From Cricetibacter osteomyelitidis (GTDB taxonomy: Bacteria; Pseudomonadota; Gammaproteobacteria; Enterobacterales; Pasteurellaceae): 34,962 nucleotides of DNA. The position numbers were made by a program, and so were the translations under genes. Where the stretch lies: the NCBI RefSeq assembly GCF_004340985.1, contig NZ_SLYB01000025.1, forward strand, positions 1-34,962, given 5' to 3'. This document shows positions 26,615-34,962 of the stretch, piece by piece. Each line of letters starts with the position of its first letter. The first letter of the stretch is position 1. The notes beneath the pieces were generated by a model. That model saw nothing but the letters and a program-made list of their open reading frames with translations. It was not told the DNA's origin and ran no database searches.

Positions 26615-27457
26615 ATGAAAATCAAGCAAGCCTTAACGCTGTTGGCAACGTTATTCCTTGCCACAAATGCCTCGTTGTCTATGGCGACGAGTCCTGAAAC
26701 ATTAAAAAATTACGGTATTAAAGGGGCTAAATTAGTTCAACGCCCGGCAACCTATAAAACAAGTTCCTATAAAGTTCGTGGCGTGACTTACACCACATTG
26801 ACTACGGCGAAAGCCAAAGAGTATTCAAAAACGGGTGCTGCCAGTTTTTATCATAATAAATTCCATGGGAGACGCACTGCAAGCGGCGAAGCGTTTAACC
26901 AGCAAGGATTTACCGCAGCACATAAAACCTTACCCTTAAACAGCTATGTATTGGTGAGCAATCCGCGTAACAATCGTAAGGTAATTGTACGCATTAATGA
27001 TCGCGGGCCTTTTGTGACATCCCGTGAAATTGATTTATCGAAAGCTGCGGCAAAAGAATTGGGTATGGTGGCTGCCGGTGTAAAAAAGGTAAAAATGGAA
27101 GTATTGCACGTTGAGCGTAATGGTGAAATTTCGGGAGCTGGTGCGGCAAGTCTGGCTAAATTAGCTAAAAACCGACAGGTTAAAGAGAATATTCAGATCG
27201 CTAAAAAAACAACGGATAAACCGAATAATGCATTAACGTCCATTAAAATGGCTAATATTTCATCTAAACAAGAAGCTGAACACATTATTGAGCAGCTTGC
27301 GATGAAAAATGTGAACGCGGAAATTAATAAAAACGGTAAAAAATATGAAGTGTTGTTTACCAAATTAAACGGTCAACAAGATGTCAATCATGTAAAAAGC
27401 AAGTTGAATCAAATGGGCAAAAGCCAACAAGTTCGGCTTTATACTTATAATCAATAA
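26615..27457 (+). CDS. rlpA: RlpA-like septal-ring protein (no lipobox)
   Basis: 280 residues. A signal peptide (about 1-24), a double-psi beta-barrel (about 75-165) with GAASFYHNKFHGRRTASGEAF and the catalytic Asp in INDRGPF, and a C-terminal SPOR domain (about 205-280) that binds denuded glycan at the septum. RlpA of other gammaproteobacteria is an outer-membrane lipoprotein and in some a lytic transglycosylase; this one has no cysteine at all, so it must be soluble in the periplasm. AGGAAA precedes the ATG. Confidence 0.9.
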   Translation: MKIKQALTLLATLFLATNASLSMATSPETLKNYGIKGAKLVQRPATYKTSSYKVRGVTYTTLTTAKAKEYSKTGAASFYHNKFHGRRTASGEAFNQQGFTAAHKTLPLNSYVLVSNPRNNRKVIVRINDRGPFVTSREIDLSKAAAKELGMVAAGVKKVKMEVLHVERNGEISGAGAASLAKLAKNRQVKENIQIAKKTTDKPNNALTSIKMANISSKQEAEHIIEQLAMKNVNAEINKNGKKYEVLFTKLNGQQDVNHVKSKLNQMGKSQQVRLYTYNQ

Positions 27458-27478
27458 TAACGGAAGGACTAATATAAA

Positions 27479-28660
27479 ATGTTTTTAAAGGCATCCAAAA
27501 CAAAAATTGCACTGGCAATGGGTTTGTTTACGGTCGCGTTATCCGTGCAGGCGGAAGACTTATCTTATGATATCGCTGCACCGCAAATTAATGCACAAAG
27601 CTATATTTTAATGGATTATAATTCCGGTGCGGTATTGACTTCATTGAATCCTGATCAACGTCAGGCTCCGGCATCATTAACCAAAATGATGACCAGCTAT
27701 GTCGTCGGCGATGCTATTAAACAAGGAAAATTGCGAGAAACGGATATGGTGACTATTGATGAAAATTCATGGAGCCAAAAATTTCCGGGGTCGTCCAAAA
27801 TGTTCTTGAATTTAAATCAGCAGGTTTCAGTTGGTGATTTAAATAAAGGAATTATCATTGTTTCCGGTAATGATGCCTGTGTTGCGATTGCTGATTATAT
27901 GGCGGGGAGTCAAGATGCATTTATGGAAATAATGAATAAATATGCGGCACAATTCGGACTTAAAAATACCCAATTTAAAACCGTACACGGATTAGATCAT
28001 CCTGAACAATATTCCTCAGCTCGTGATATGGCGATTATCGGTTCGCATATTATTCGTGATTTACCGCAAGAATACCAAATCTACGCAGAAAAAGAATTTA
28101 CTTTCAATAAAATCAAACAGCCTAATCGCAATGGTTTGTTGTGGGATAAAACCATGAATGTGGACGGTATGAAAACCGGTCATACGGATCAAGCCGGCTA
28201 TAATCTGGTCGCCTCTGCAACCAATAACAACATGCGTTTGATTTCTGTGGTAATGGGCGTGGAAACCATCAAAGGCCGTGAAGTTGAAAGTAAAAAATTA
28301 TTACAATGGGGATTCAGCCGCTTTGAAACTTTCAAAACATTGGAAGCGGACAAAGTGGTTTCTGAACAACCTGTTTATTACGGTGATACAAGCAAAGCCA
28401 CTTTAGGCGTATTGCAAGATAAATATATTACCATTCCACGCGGTCGTAATGCTGATGTTAAAGCGCGTTACGAACTCAATAAAAAATATTTGCAAGCACC
28501 GCTAACCAAAGGTGAAGTGGTAGGCCGCGTAGTGTATCAGCTTGACGGTAAAGATATTGCCAAAGTTGATTTGCAAGCGATGCAAGATGTGGCTGAAGGT
28601 GGTTTTATCGGCAGAACTTGGGACTGGGTCGTATTAACGGTAAAAGGGTTGTTTGACTAA
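27479..28660 (+). CDS. dacA: D-alanyl-D-alanine carboxypeptidase (PBP5/6 type)
   Basis: 393 residues. The signal peptide ends near VQA; the serine peptidase has Ser66-Leu-Thr-Lys69 in PASLTKMMTSY, SGN in IIVSGNDACVA and KTG in GMKTGHTDQAG. A beta-sandwich domain follows from about residue 290 and a C-terminal amphipathic helix (GFIGRTWDWVVLTVKGLF) anchors it to the inner membrane. It trims the terminal D-Ala from pentapeptides. GGAAGGA precedes the ATG; the Nudix gene starts 11 bp later. Confidence 0.97.
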   Translation: MFLKASKTKIALAMGLFTVALSVQAEDLSYDIAAPQINAQSYILMDYNSGAVLTSLNPDQRQAPASLTKMMTSYVVGDAIKQGKLRETDMVTIDENSWSQKFPGSSKMFLNLNQQVSVGDLNKGIIIVSGNDACVAIADYMAGSQDAFMEIMNKYAAQFGLKNTQFKTVHGLDHPEQYSSARDMAIIGSHIIRDLPQEYQIYAEKEFTFNKIKQPNRNGLLWDKTMNVDGMKTGHTDQAGYNLVASATNNNMRLISVVMGVETIKGREVESKKLLQWGFSRFETFKTLEADKVVSEQPVYYGDTSKATLGVLQDKYITIPRGRNADVKARYELNKKYLQAPLTKGEVVGRVVYQLDGKDIAKVDLQAMQDVAEGGFIGRTWDWVVLTVKGLFD

Positions 28661-28671
28661 AACAGACTGTT

Positions 28672-29304
28672 ATGAATAGCACAACTTTATTACAAGAACC
28701 TTGGCTTAAATGGGCAATGGAAATTCAAAGCATTGCCCAAGCGGGATTGACTTATTCAACTAACGTTTATGATTTAGAGCGTTTTGAACGTTTGCGTGAA
28801 ATTTCTGCGGAAATGTTAAGTGTGAAAACAGGCATTTCGGTGGAAAAAGTAAAAGACTTATTCTGTAATGAAATTGGCTATCAGACCCCAAAAATTGATA
28901 CCCGTGCGGCGATTTTCCAAGGTGGAAAAATTCTGTTAGTGCAGGAAAATGACGGATTATGGTCATTGCCCGGTGGTTGGGTGGATGTGTTTGAATCCCT
29001 CGCTTCCAATACTATCAAAGAAGTGAAGGAAGAAGCCGGTTTAGATGTGATTCCTGAACGCGTGATTGCGTTGCATGATCGGATACGGCATAATCCTAAG
29101 CCGTTTCCTTACGGTATCATTAAAACGTTTATTCAATGTAAATTAATCGGTGGGGAATTTGCTGAAAATAGCGAAACCATCGCTTCCGGTTATTTTGCCT
29201 TGGACGAATTGCCGCCGCTTTCGGAAGAAAAAAATACCAAAGCACAGATAGCATTATGCTTTGAGGCATACCATTCGAAATTTTGGGTAACACAGTTCGA
29301 CTAA
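28672..29304 (+). CDS. Nudix hydrolase with N-terminal Nudix-associated domain
   Basis: 210 residues. Residues 1-65 form the helical N-terminal domain found in nucleotide-sugar and ADP-ribose type Nudix enzymes; the Nudix fold follows with LWSLPGGWVDVFESLASNTI leading into KEVKEEAGL, a full Nudix box with Lys in place of the first Arg of the REXXEEXG core. It should cleave a nucleoside diphosphate linked to another group with a metal ion; the substrate cannot be read from sequence. It joins the dacA transcript and is closed by a strong terminator. As I recall Haemophilus, dacA is followed directly by ybeD, so this gene would be an extra. Confidence 0.88.
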   Translation: MNSTTLLQEPWLKWAMEIQSIAQAGLTYSTNVYDLERFERLREISAEMLSVKTGISVEKVKDLFCNEIGYQTPKIDTRAAIFQGGKILLVQENDGLWSLPGGWVDVFESLASNTIKEVKEEAGLDVIPERVIALHDRIRHNPKPFPYGIIKTFIQCKLIGGEFAENSETIASGYFALDELPPLSEEKNTKAQIALCFEAYHSKFWVTQFD

Positions 29305-29330
29305 CTTGTTTTAAGTAAAATTAAAGATTC

Positions 29331-29370
29331 AAAGTGCGGTAGAATTTTCAAAATTTCTACCGCACTTTTT
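29331..29370. terminator. Strong terminator from an inverted uptake-word pair
   Basis: AAAGTGCGGTAGAA (29331 on) mirrors TTCTACCGCACTTTT with an A/T inner stem and a tiny loop, one bulge in all, ending in a T-run. It closes the rsfS-to-Nudix gene string. Confidence 0.85.
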
Positions 29371-29482
29371 GTCATCAGTCTTGTAAAAGACAAGCATAAG
29401 CCTTATATCAGGTTGCAAGAAACGGGTAACACACTGGTTGTGGTAATTGTGATAACAATTATATATAATATTTGTAACATTT

Positions 29483-29512
29483 TTGCAAAGTTTGTTGATT
29501 TTGCGCTAGAAT
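29483..29512 (+). promoter_or_regulatory. Predicted sigma70 promoter of ybeD
   Basis: TTGCAA (29483-29488), 18-bp spacer, TAGAAT (29507-29512). It lies 72 bp before the ybeD ATG and after the upstream terminator. The rest of 29371-29482 is A/T-rich with no gene. Confidence 0.55.
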
Positions 29513-29584
29513 ATAGCAGTTTGCTAAGCGTTTAACTGCCAAATAATGATTACAAATGCAAATAACAAAGACAAAGGACAAATT

Positions 29585-29896
29585 ATGTCAGTAGAAGATA
29601 ACGGTAGTAAAGCAATTAACTTAGCCGATATTCCGCAAAAAAAATTAGAAGATTTATTAGAGTTTCCTTGTGAATTTACTTTTAAGGTTGTAGGTAAAGC
29701 CTCACCGGAATTAGTGGATAACGTGGTTGCTACGGTACAAAAACATATTAAAGGTGATTATTCGCCAACGGTAAAACCGAGCGGCAAAGGAACGTATCAT
29801 TCTGTTTCGATTGCGGTTACCGCAGAGCATATCCATCATATTCATACGCTTTATAAAGAATTAGCGGAAATTGATGGTGTGAGAATGGTATTGTAA
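29585..29896 (+). CDS. ybeD: YbeD (UPF0250/DUF493) protein
   Basis: 103 residues from the ATG at 29585 (AAAGGAC six bases before it; an ATG 13 codons upstream lacks one). The family core is [42 protein letters not shown] and the ending EIDGVRMVL. It is a small ACT-like regulator-fold protein of unknown function, conserved next to lipB in gammaproteobacteria. The linkage suggests a link to lipoate metabolism, unproven. Confidence 0.92.
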   Translation: MSVEDNGSKAINLADIPQKKLEDLLEFPCEFTFKVVGKASPELVDNVVATVQKHIKGDYSPTVKPSGKGTYHSVSIAVTAEHIHHIHTLYKELAEIDGVRMVL

Positions 29897-29927
29897 TAAT
29901 AAGATATTGAATATCTCAATGGGATAA

Positions 29928-30173
29928 CTCCTGCATTGTGACATTACAGACATAGAAAGAAACTTTCCTAAACAGACGTTTGCCAAAGATATAGGCAATC
30001 TGACATTTATTAAATTTGAATTTAGTGAATTGGATTATTGGACGGTAAATTTCTATGGTAAAGGCGAAATGAACGGAAGGTCAGTAAAGCATAATTTTCA
30101 AGCAATACTTCCGTGTAATGAGCTTCATCCTTTAGAGTACAGAGGATTAGGGATAGAATACGAAAATGAATAG
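29928..30173 (+). pseudogene. Startless open frame between ybeD and lipB, possible gene remnant
   Basis: A frame free of stops for 81 codons has no ATG, GTG or TTG near its beginning (it follows a TAA at 29925). It reads like real protein: FAKDIGNLTFIKFEFSELD, YWTVNFYGKGEMNGRSVKH, then [16 protein letters not shown]. Its stop overlaps the first codons of lipB. I do not recognise the family. In Haemophilus lipB usually follows ybeD closely, so this may be the 3' end of a gene left by a deletion. Confidence 0.45.
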
Positions 30174-30834
30174 TTCAATGTTGATTGTGCGTCAGCTCGG
30201 CATGCGGCCTTATGAAGAAATTTGGCATAAGATGCAGGCGTTTACCGATACCCGTGACGAGCAAACCTTAGATGAAATCTGGTTGGTGGAACATCCACCG
30301 GTATTTACTCAAGGTCAAGCGGGTAAAGCGGAGCATTTGCTGTATCAAAGCAATATTCCTGTAGTGCAATCCGATCGTGGCGGACAGATTACCTATCATG
30401 GACCTGGTCAGCAGGTGATGTATGTCCTCATTGATATTCGTCGCCAAAAAGCACTGAATAGCGAGTTTAATGTACGTCATTTGGTAACTGCACTTGAACA
30501 AACTGTGGTTCAAGCTTTGGTAGACTTCGGCATTAATAGTTATCCGAAACCTGATGCACCGGGTGTTTATGTGGACGGACAGAAAATTTGCTCTTTAGGT
30601 TTGTGCGTGCGTAAAGGTTGTTCGTTCCATGGTTTAGCGTTGAATATTAATATGGATTTATCACCCTTTCAGCAAATCAATCCGTGCGGTTATGCGGGAT
30701 TGCAAATGACACAAATGGCGATGTTATTGAATCGCCCCGATTTAAAACTCGCGGAAATCGCACCGCACTTAGTGACACATTTTGCGCAAATACTAAATTA
30801 TCAAGCAGTACAAGAGATCGACGGTCTCGCATAA
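30166..30834 (+). CDS. lipB: Octanoyltransferase LipB
   Basis: 222 residues. Motifs: [23 protein letters not shown], the glycine-rich [32 protein letters not shown] with the catalytic Lys, and the acyl-accepting Cys in [23 protein letters not shown]. It transfers octanoate from acyl carrier protein to lipoyl domains. The start is 30166 (or the second ATG at 30178); neither has a strong ribosome site. lipA begins 15 bp later. Confidence 0.95.
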   Translation: MNSSMLIVRQLGMRPYEEIWHKMQAFTDTRDEQTLDEIWLVEHPPVFTQGQAGKAEHLLYQSNIPVVQSDRGGQITYHGPGQQVMYVLIDIRRQKALNSEFNVRHLVTALEQTVVQALVDFGINSYPKPDAPGVYVDGQKICSLGLCVRKGCSFHGLALNINMDLSPFQQINPCGYAGLQMTQMAMLLNRPDLKLAEIAPHLVTHFAQILNYQAVQEIDGLA

Positions 30835-30849
30835 AATTAAGGATAACAA

Positions 30850-31812
30850 ATGGGAACACCTTTTAAAATGGAGCGCGGCGTTAAATATCGTGATGCCGCT
30901 AAAACTTCCATTATCCCGGTGAAAAATATCGATCCTAACCAGGAATTACTGAAAAAACCGGAATGGATGAAAATCAAATTACCGGCAAATTCTACCAAAA
31001 TCGACAGCATTAAAAACGGTATGCGTCGTCATGGCTTACACTCTGTGTGCGAAGAAGCCAGCTGCCCGAATTTACATGAATGTTTCAATCACGGCACGGC
31101 AACCTTTATGATTTTAGGGGCGATTTGTACCCGTCGTTGCCCGTTCTGTGATGTGGCACACGGCAAACCACTGCCGCCGAACCCTGAAGAACCGAAACAA
31201 TTAGCGGAAACCATTCAGGATATGAAATTGCGTTATGTGGTGATCACCTCTGTGGATCGGGATGACTTGCCGGATCGTGGAGCGGGGCATTTTGCAGAAT
31301 GTGTGAAAGAAATCCGTGCATTGAATCCGAATATTAAAATTGAGATTTTAGTGCCGGATTTCCGAGGGCGTATCGAACAGGCGTTAGATAAATTAAAAAG
31401 CAACCCGCCGGATGTGTTTAATCATAATTTGGAAAATGTGCCGCGTTTGTATAAAGAAATCCGTCCGGGAGCTGATTATCAATGGTCATTAAAGCTGTTG
31501 CACGATTTTAAACAAATGTTCCCGGATATTCCGACCAAATCGGGTTTGATGGTGGGATTAGGCGAAACCAATGATGAAATTTTGCAAGTGATGCAGGATT
31601 TACGCAGCAACGGCGTGACAATGTTGACTTTGGGGCAATATTTGCAACCAAGCCGTCATCATTTACCGGTCGCTCGTTATGTGCCGCCGACGGAGTTTGA
31701 TATGATGAGAGACAAAGCCCATGAAATGGGCTTTGAACATGCTGCCTGCGGCCCATTCGTACGTTCTTCCTATCACGCAGATTTGCAGGCCAGCGGCGGG
31801 TTGGTGAAGTAA
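30850..31812 (+). CDS. lipA: Lipoyl synthase LipA
   Basis: 320 residues, a radical SAM enzyme with two 4Fe-4S clusters: the auxiliary [12 protein letters not shown] and the radical [11 protein letters not shown], followed by [19 protein letters not shown] and ending with the RSSYHAD signature. It inserts two sulfur atoms into octanoyl groups made by LipB. AAGGA precedes the ATG. lipB-lipA form one unit. Confidence 0.98.
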   Translation: MGTPFKMERGVKYRDAAKTSIIPVKNIDPNQELLKKPEWMKIKLPANSTKIDSIKNGMRRHGLHSVCEEASCPNLHECFNHGTATFMILGAICTRRCPFCDVAHGKPLPPNPEEPKQLAETIQDMKLRYVVITSVDRDDLPDRGAGHFAECVKEIRALNPNIKIEILVPDFRGRIEQALDKLKSNPPDVFNHNLENVPRLYKEIRPGADYQWSLKLLHDFKQMFPDIPTKSGLMVGLGETNDEILQVMQDLRSNGVTMLTLGQYLQPSRHHLPVARYVPPTEFDMMRDKAHEMGFEHAACGPFVRSSYHADLQASGGLVK

Positions 31813-31827
31813 TCTTTAAAATAAAAA

Positions 31828-31864
31828 AAGTGCGGTTAAAAATTTTATTTTTTTAATCGCACTT
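31828..31864. terminator. Bidirectional terminator between lipA and the ABC exporter gene
   Basis: AAGTGCGGTTAAAAA and TTTTTTAATCGCACTT pair with one G-U, with A and T runs on both sides, so it can end transcription from both converging genes. One arm is an exact uptake word. Confidence 0.75.
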
Positions 31865-31884
31865 GCGTTTTCAGTCAAGACTAA

Positions 31885-33726
31885 TTAATCGTCACTGTGT
31901 AAGAAACCGCCGCTTTGGTGTTTCCACAGTTTGGCATATAAGCCGTTTTGAGCAAGTAATTCGTTGTGCGAACCTTGTTCGATAATTTGACCTTTATCCA
32001 ATACAATCAGGCGATCCATCGCCGCAATGGTGGATAAACGGTGAGCAATGGCGATAACGGTTTTGTTTTCCATCATCTTATCCAGACTTTCTTGAATTGC
32101 TACTTCCACTTCGGAATCCAGGGCACTGGTGGCTTCGTCTAAAAGTAAAATCGGCGCGTCTTTCAACATGACACGAGCAATAGCAATACGCTGACGTTGA
32201 CCGCCGGAGAGTTTCACGCCCCGTTCGCCCACGTGAGCATCATATCCGGTACGCCCTTGAGCATCACTTAATGCAGGAATAAAGTCTGCGGCTTCCGCAC
32301 GTTCTGCGGCAGAAATCATTTCTGCATCAGTGGCACTCGGACGACCATAGATAATATTTTCACGCACAGAACGGTGCAAGAGCGAGGTATCCTGTGTCAC
32401 TAAGCCTATCTGACTGCGTAAACTTTCTTGTTGCACATCGCAGATATTTTGTCCGTCGATAGAAATCGTTCCGCCATTAGATTCGTAAAAGCGCAATAAT
32501 AAATTCACAATTGTGGATTTTCCTGCACCGGAACGTCCGATCAGACCGACTTTTTCACCCGGTTTAATGGTGAGATTGAAGTGATGTAATAACGGTTTAT
32601 TTTCGTCATAAGCAAAGCTGACATCGGTAAATTTGATTTCGCCTTGTTTAACTTGTAGCGGCAACGCATTGGCTTTATCCACAATGGTATGCGGCTTGGT
32701 TAAGGTGTTCATACCGTCATTAACCGTGCCGATATTTTCAAATAAACGGGCGGATTCCCACATGATCCAGCGGGATAAACCGTTAACACGTAATGCCATT
32801 GCGGTGGCAGTAGCAATGGCTCCAACGCCCACAGTGCCTTTTGCCCATAACCAAATACCTAATGCTGCGGTACTTACTGTCAGCATCACATTTGCCGCAT
32901 AAGTCAGCGTATCCAGCGAAGTGCCTAAGCGCATTTGAGCGTGTACCGTCACCATAAAATCTTGCATAGATTGCTTCGCGTAACCTGCTTCGCGAGAACC
33001 GTGCGAGAATAGTTTAACGGTAGCAATATTGGCATAGGCATCTGTAATTCGACCGGTCATTAGTGATCTGGCATCCGCTTGTCGTTCGGCGGTTTTGGCT
33101 AATTTCGGTATTAACAAACGTAAGATCGTTACAAATGCAATAATCCAAGCAATAAACGGTACCAAAAGCCAACCGTCCAATGTGACTAACACAACGCCTG
33201 AAGTGATAAAGTACACCATAACATAGACCATCATGTCGGCAATGGTGAGAACAGTATCACGCACGGCAAGCGCGGTTTGCATAACTTTCGCCGATACGCG
33301 GCCGGCAAATTCGTCTTGATAAAAGCTGAGACTTTGACCTAACATTAAACGATGGAAATTCCAGCGTAAACGCATAGGGAAAATTCCCTGTAATGTTTGT
33401 AGGCGAACGGCAGAAGCTAAAAATAACCAAATAATGCTGAAGAGTAATAGCGCGGCCATTGCAATAAGTTGATGGTTTTTTTCAGCCCAAAGTTCGGCAG
33501 GCGAAAATTTGCCTAACCAATCGACCAATACACCCATAAATTGAAACAGCAATGCTTCAATCACACCTGTACCGACAGTGAGAATGGTTAGTAATAAAAT
33601 CCAGCCTTTCATTCCCGCAATACTGGACCAAATAAAAGGAATCAAGCCTTTTTTAGGCGTGTCAGGTTGGGCTTCAGGATAAGGATTCAGACGGTTTTCA
33701 AACCATGAATAAATTTTATCAAACAT
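31885..33726 (-). CDS. ABC exporter, fused membrane and ATPase domains (MsbA/MdlB-like)
   Basis: 613 residues. The N-terminal half has about six membrane helices (residues 30-330); the ATPase half has Walker A GRSGAGKST, Q-loop GLVTQDTSLLHRSV, signature KLSGGQRQRIAIARV, Walker B ILLLDEATSALD and switch His in IAHRLSTI. As a half-transporter it should dimerise to export lipids or drugs. The N-terminal NRLNPYPEAQP stretch is typical of a Pasteurellaceae and enterobacterial group annotated only as multidrug exporters; MsbA itself is distinct. It is monocistronic, with its own A/T-rich leader. Confidence 0.93.
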   Translation of the reverse strand: MFDKIYSWFENRLNPYPEAQPDTPKKGLIPFIWSSIAGMKGWILLLTILTVGTGVIEALLFQFMGVLVDWLGKFSPAELWAEKNHQLIAMAALLLFSIIWLFLASAVRLQTLQGIFPMRLRWNFHRLMLGQSLSFYQDEFAGRVSAKVMQTALAVRDTVLTIADMMVYVMVYFITSGVVLVTLDGWLLVPFIAWIIAFVTILRLLIPKLAKTAERQADARSLMTGRITDAYANIATVKLFSHGSREAGYAKQSMQDFMVTVHAQMRLGTSLDTLTYAANVMLTVSTAALGIWLWAKGTVGVGAIATATAMALRVNGLSRWIMWESARLFENIGTVNDGMNTLTKPHTIVDKANALPLQVKQGEIKFTDVSFAYDENKPLLHHFNLTIKPGEKVGLIGRSGAGKSTIVNLLLRFYESNGGTISIDGQNICDVQQESLRSQIGLVTQDTSLLHRSVRENIIYGRPSATDAEMISAAERAEAADFIPALSDAQGRTGYDAHVGERGVKLSGGQRQRIAIARVMLKDAPILLLDEATSALDSEVEVAIQESLDKMMENKTVIAIAHRLSTIAAMDRLIVLDKGQIIEQGSHNELLAQNGLYAKLWKHQSGGFLHSDD

Positions 33727-33824
33727 AAGCTTTCCTTAAAGTAAAACGAAAGGCAACCATGTTAGGTTGCCCCTGTTGCCGATATTATAGGCGAAAAAGA
33801 AAAGAGAATAAAGTGCGGTCGGTT

Positions 33825-34649
33825 TTACACGACTTTTTGAATTAATGCGGAAATATCATCTGCAAACTGCTCAACTTGTGCCATTTGCCGAATTTCTTGC
33901 TCGGAATATTTTTCACCGTTATAGACAACGACAATTGAGATATCTCCGATTTGTAAGAAATTACTTTCACCAAATGGGGTATAACCTGTCGCACCCACAC
34001 TAATGATCGCTTGCGTCGGGTTGCCGGCCTGTTCGATCAATGATGCAATATGATTCATTGGGCCTTGATCTGGTTGATTATTCATTCGATCAACAATCCA
34101 ATCTAATAATTTTTGATGAAAATAGCTGTAACCAAGAGCTAGACTGTCCACACCATATACATTCAGCTGGTGAGCACGTTTATGGAAACAAGCGATGCGA
34201 TAGTGGTTAATTTCACTGTGTTCATCAAAAGAGGTGAGCGGAATTAAAGTATTGGATAAACCTTTGGAATTAGCGCCCCAGTTCTTCTTTTCGCAAATCT
34301 TTTTTGCATTCGGACGACGAATAGAACAGTCATTATAAGCGGCAAAAAAGTGCGGTAAGATTTTACTGACTTTTTGATTTTCATATTGGAGTTCACAAAT
34401 TAATGCAATTTCCGGTTCTATTTGCAGATTATCCGCATTGTCGTGAGGAAATTGAATTTGCTCATTGCTTAAAGGATATACTGAAAGAAAACCGGCTTCA
34501 GATGCAGGCACATAAAACGGAAAGATTGCTTTGGGTTGAATAGCTTCTTCTGTTTTCACCTCTTTGAAATCTGCCGCTTCACCCGCTTGCTCTAAGTGAC
34601 CTGCAAAGTTACCGGCAACACCGAACCCGATTGCTTGTGTAAAATCCAT
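33825..34649 (-). CDS. Conserved-looking protein, perhaps DUF5718; function unknown
   Basis: 274 residues from the ATG at 34649, preceded by AGGAG 6-7 bases away; the frame runs 32 codons upstream without a site. No signal peptide or membrane segment is seen. The N-terminus MDFTQAIGFGVAGNFAGHLEQ recalls DUF5718, from memory. The stretches LQIEPEIALICEL and NFLQIGDISIVVVYN, with VGATGYTPFGE between, loosely resemble the fumarylacetoacetate hydrolase fold, but its metal-binding EXE set is not convincing. Cys-rich patches are absent. It is divergent from the rRNA operon promoter. An uptake word lies on each side (33811, 34680). Confidence 0.6.
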   Translation of the reverse strand: MDFTQAIGFGVAGNFAGHLEQAGEAADFKEVKTEEAIQPKAIFPFYVPASEAGFLSVYPLSNEQIQFPHDNADNLQIEPEIALICELQYENQKVSKILPHFFAAYNDCSIRRPNAKKICEKKNWGANSKGLSNTLIPLTSFDEHSEINHYRIACFHKRAHQLNVYGVDSLALGYSYFHQKLLDWIVDRMNNQPDQGPMNHIASLIEQAGNPTQAIISVGATGYTPFGESNFLQIGDISIVVVYNGEKYSEQEIRQMAQVEQFADDISALIQKVV

Positions 34650-34773
34650 AAGTTCTCCTAAAAATTTTTGAATAAACAACCGCACTTTACCGATAAAAAC
34701 TGCATAAAACAACTTCTTTTTGAATGTAAAATAATCACTCATCAAAAAAATTAAACTTTTTTACAAAAAGTAC

Positions 34774-34801
34774 TTGCAAAGAATTTTCAAATCCCTATAA
34801 T
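34774..34801 (+). promoter_or_regulatory. rRNA operon promoter
   Basis: TTGCAA (34774-34779) and a consensus TATAAT (34796-34801), spaced 16 bp, with a GC-rich discriminator ACGCCCCAC after it. The 30 bp upstream are nearly all A and T, resembling an UP element. This is the form expected for a growth-rate-controlled stable RNA promoter. Confidence 0.85.
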
Positions 34802-34812
34802 ACGCCCCACAC

Positions 34813-34865
34813 AACGACGCGACGTTGTAAAAGATTTAAAAATACGCCTCGCGTCGTTCTTTTTT
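34813..34865 (+). promoter_or_regulatory. rRNA leader hairpin (boxB-like position)
   Basis: AACGACGCGA (34813-34822) pairs perfectly with TCGCGTCGTT (34849-34858), followed by CTTTTTT. It sits where the E. coli rrn leader has its boxB hairpin, directly before boxA. Confidence 0.7.
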
Positions 34866-34903
34866 GCTCTTTAACAATATAATCAGACAATCTGTGTGGG
34901 CAC
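34865..34903 (+). promoter_or_regulatory. rRNA antitermination boxA and conserved 16S leader
   Basis: TGCTCTTTAACAA (34865-34877) is identical to the enterobacterial rrn boxA bound by NusB-NusE. The following ATCAGACAATCTGTGTGGGC (from 34882) is the conserved leader that pairs with sequence beyond 16S to make the RNase III stem. The 16S gene begins to the right of the window. Confidence 0.93.
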
Positions 34904-34962
34904 TTGTAGATGGATTTTGAAAAACTATTTTAAATTTTGAAGTCTTAATAAGTGTCAACTTG

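Noticed and set aside
33686-33694. TTCAGACGG, a partial Neisseria uptake sequence, in the ABC exporter gene
   Set aside because: Only nine bases match, it lies in coding DNA of native character and has no partner arm; chance is sufficient.
34813-34865. Leader hairpin and T-run as a terminator that switches off the rRNA operon
   Set aside because: It holds the position of the conserved boxB hairpin next to boxA, so antitermination leader structure explains it better.

Overview
The window is a chromosomal segment of a Pasteurellaceae bacterium, close to Haemophilus or Aggregatibacter. About 30 copies of the Hin-type DNA uptake word AAGTGCGGT (or its complement) are scattered through it, many as inverted pairs that double as terminators. 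The gene content fits: an IS1016-type element, a sapABCDF operon, an rsfS-rlmH-mrdA-mrdB-rlpA-dacA-ybeD-lipB-lipA cell-wall and lipoate cluster, and at the right edge the promoter and boxA leader of an rRNA operon.

Layout. 1-2.8 kb: C-terminal part of a very large secreted adhesin with RTX-like Gly-Asp/Asn repeats; its 5' end lies outside. 2.9-8.2 kb (mostly minus strand): ycjF, an intact IS1016-type element, a small lipoprotein, a plus-strand BamE/OmpA-domain lipoprotein, then ycjX-pspC-pspB. ycjF has been separated from ycjX by about 2.1 kb. 8.3-13.7 kb: sapABCDF, an ABC peptide transporter, divergent from pspB across a short region holding a 10-bp inverted repeat. 13.8-14.9 kb: a second insertion sequence (IS256-like, zinc-ribbon type) with a perfect 8-bp target duplication, a duplicated right end and a one-base frameshift at the start of its transposase.

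14.9-19.7 kb is the most unusual part. It is visibly richer in G+C and carries a secreted two-domain monooxygenase-fold protein, a YciI-like protein, a flavodoxin-fold oxidoreductase, a secreted HSL-type esterase, an SDR oxidoreductase and a divergent LysR regulator. Its intergenic hairpins are built from the Neisseria DNA uptake sequence (one perfect 12-mer ATGCCGTCTGAA and several near copies). This points to an oxidoreductase/hydrolase cluster imported from Neisseriaceae into a Pasteurellaceae chromosome. Three copies of a palindrome of the form AACTTnAAGTTGAAAA lie upstream of the SDR gene, upstream of the oxidoreductase operon and directly before the lysR start, which defines a likely LysR regulon.

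19.7-22.5 kb: rho and divergent rhlB. 22.6-31.8 kb: ribosome silencing factor RsfS, RlmH, the elongasome pair PBP2/RodA, RlpA, the D,D-carboxypeptidase DacA, a Nudix hydrolase, YbeD, LipB and LipA. A startless open frame sits between ybeD and lipB. 31.9-34.6 kb (minus): an MsbA-like ABC exporter and an unrecognised conserved-looking protein. 34.77-34.96 kb: rRNA operon promoter, leader hairpin and boxA; the 16S gene itself begins beyond the window.
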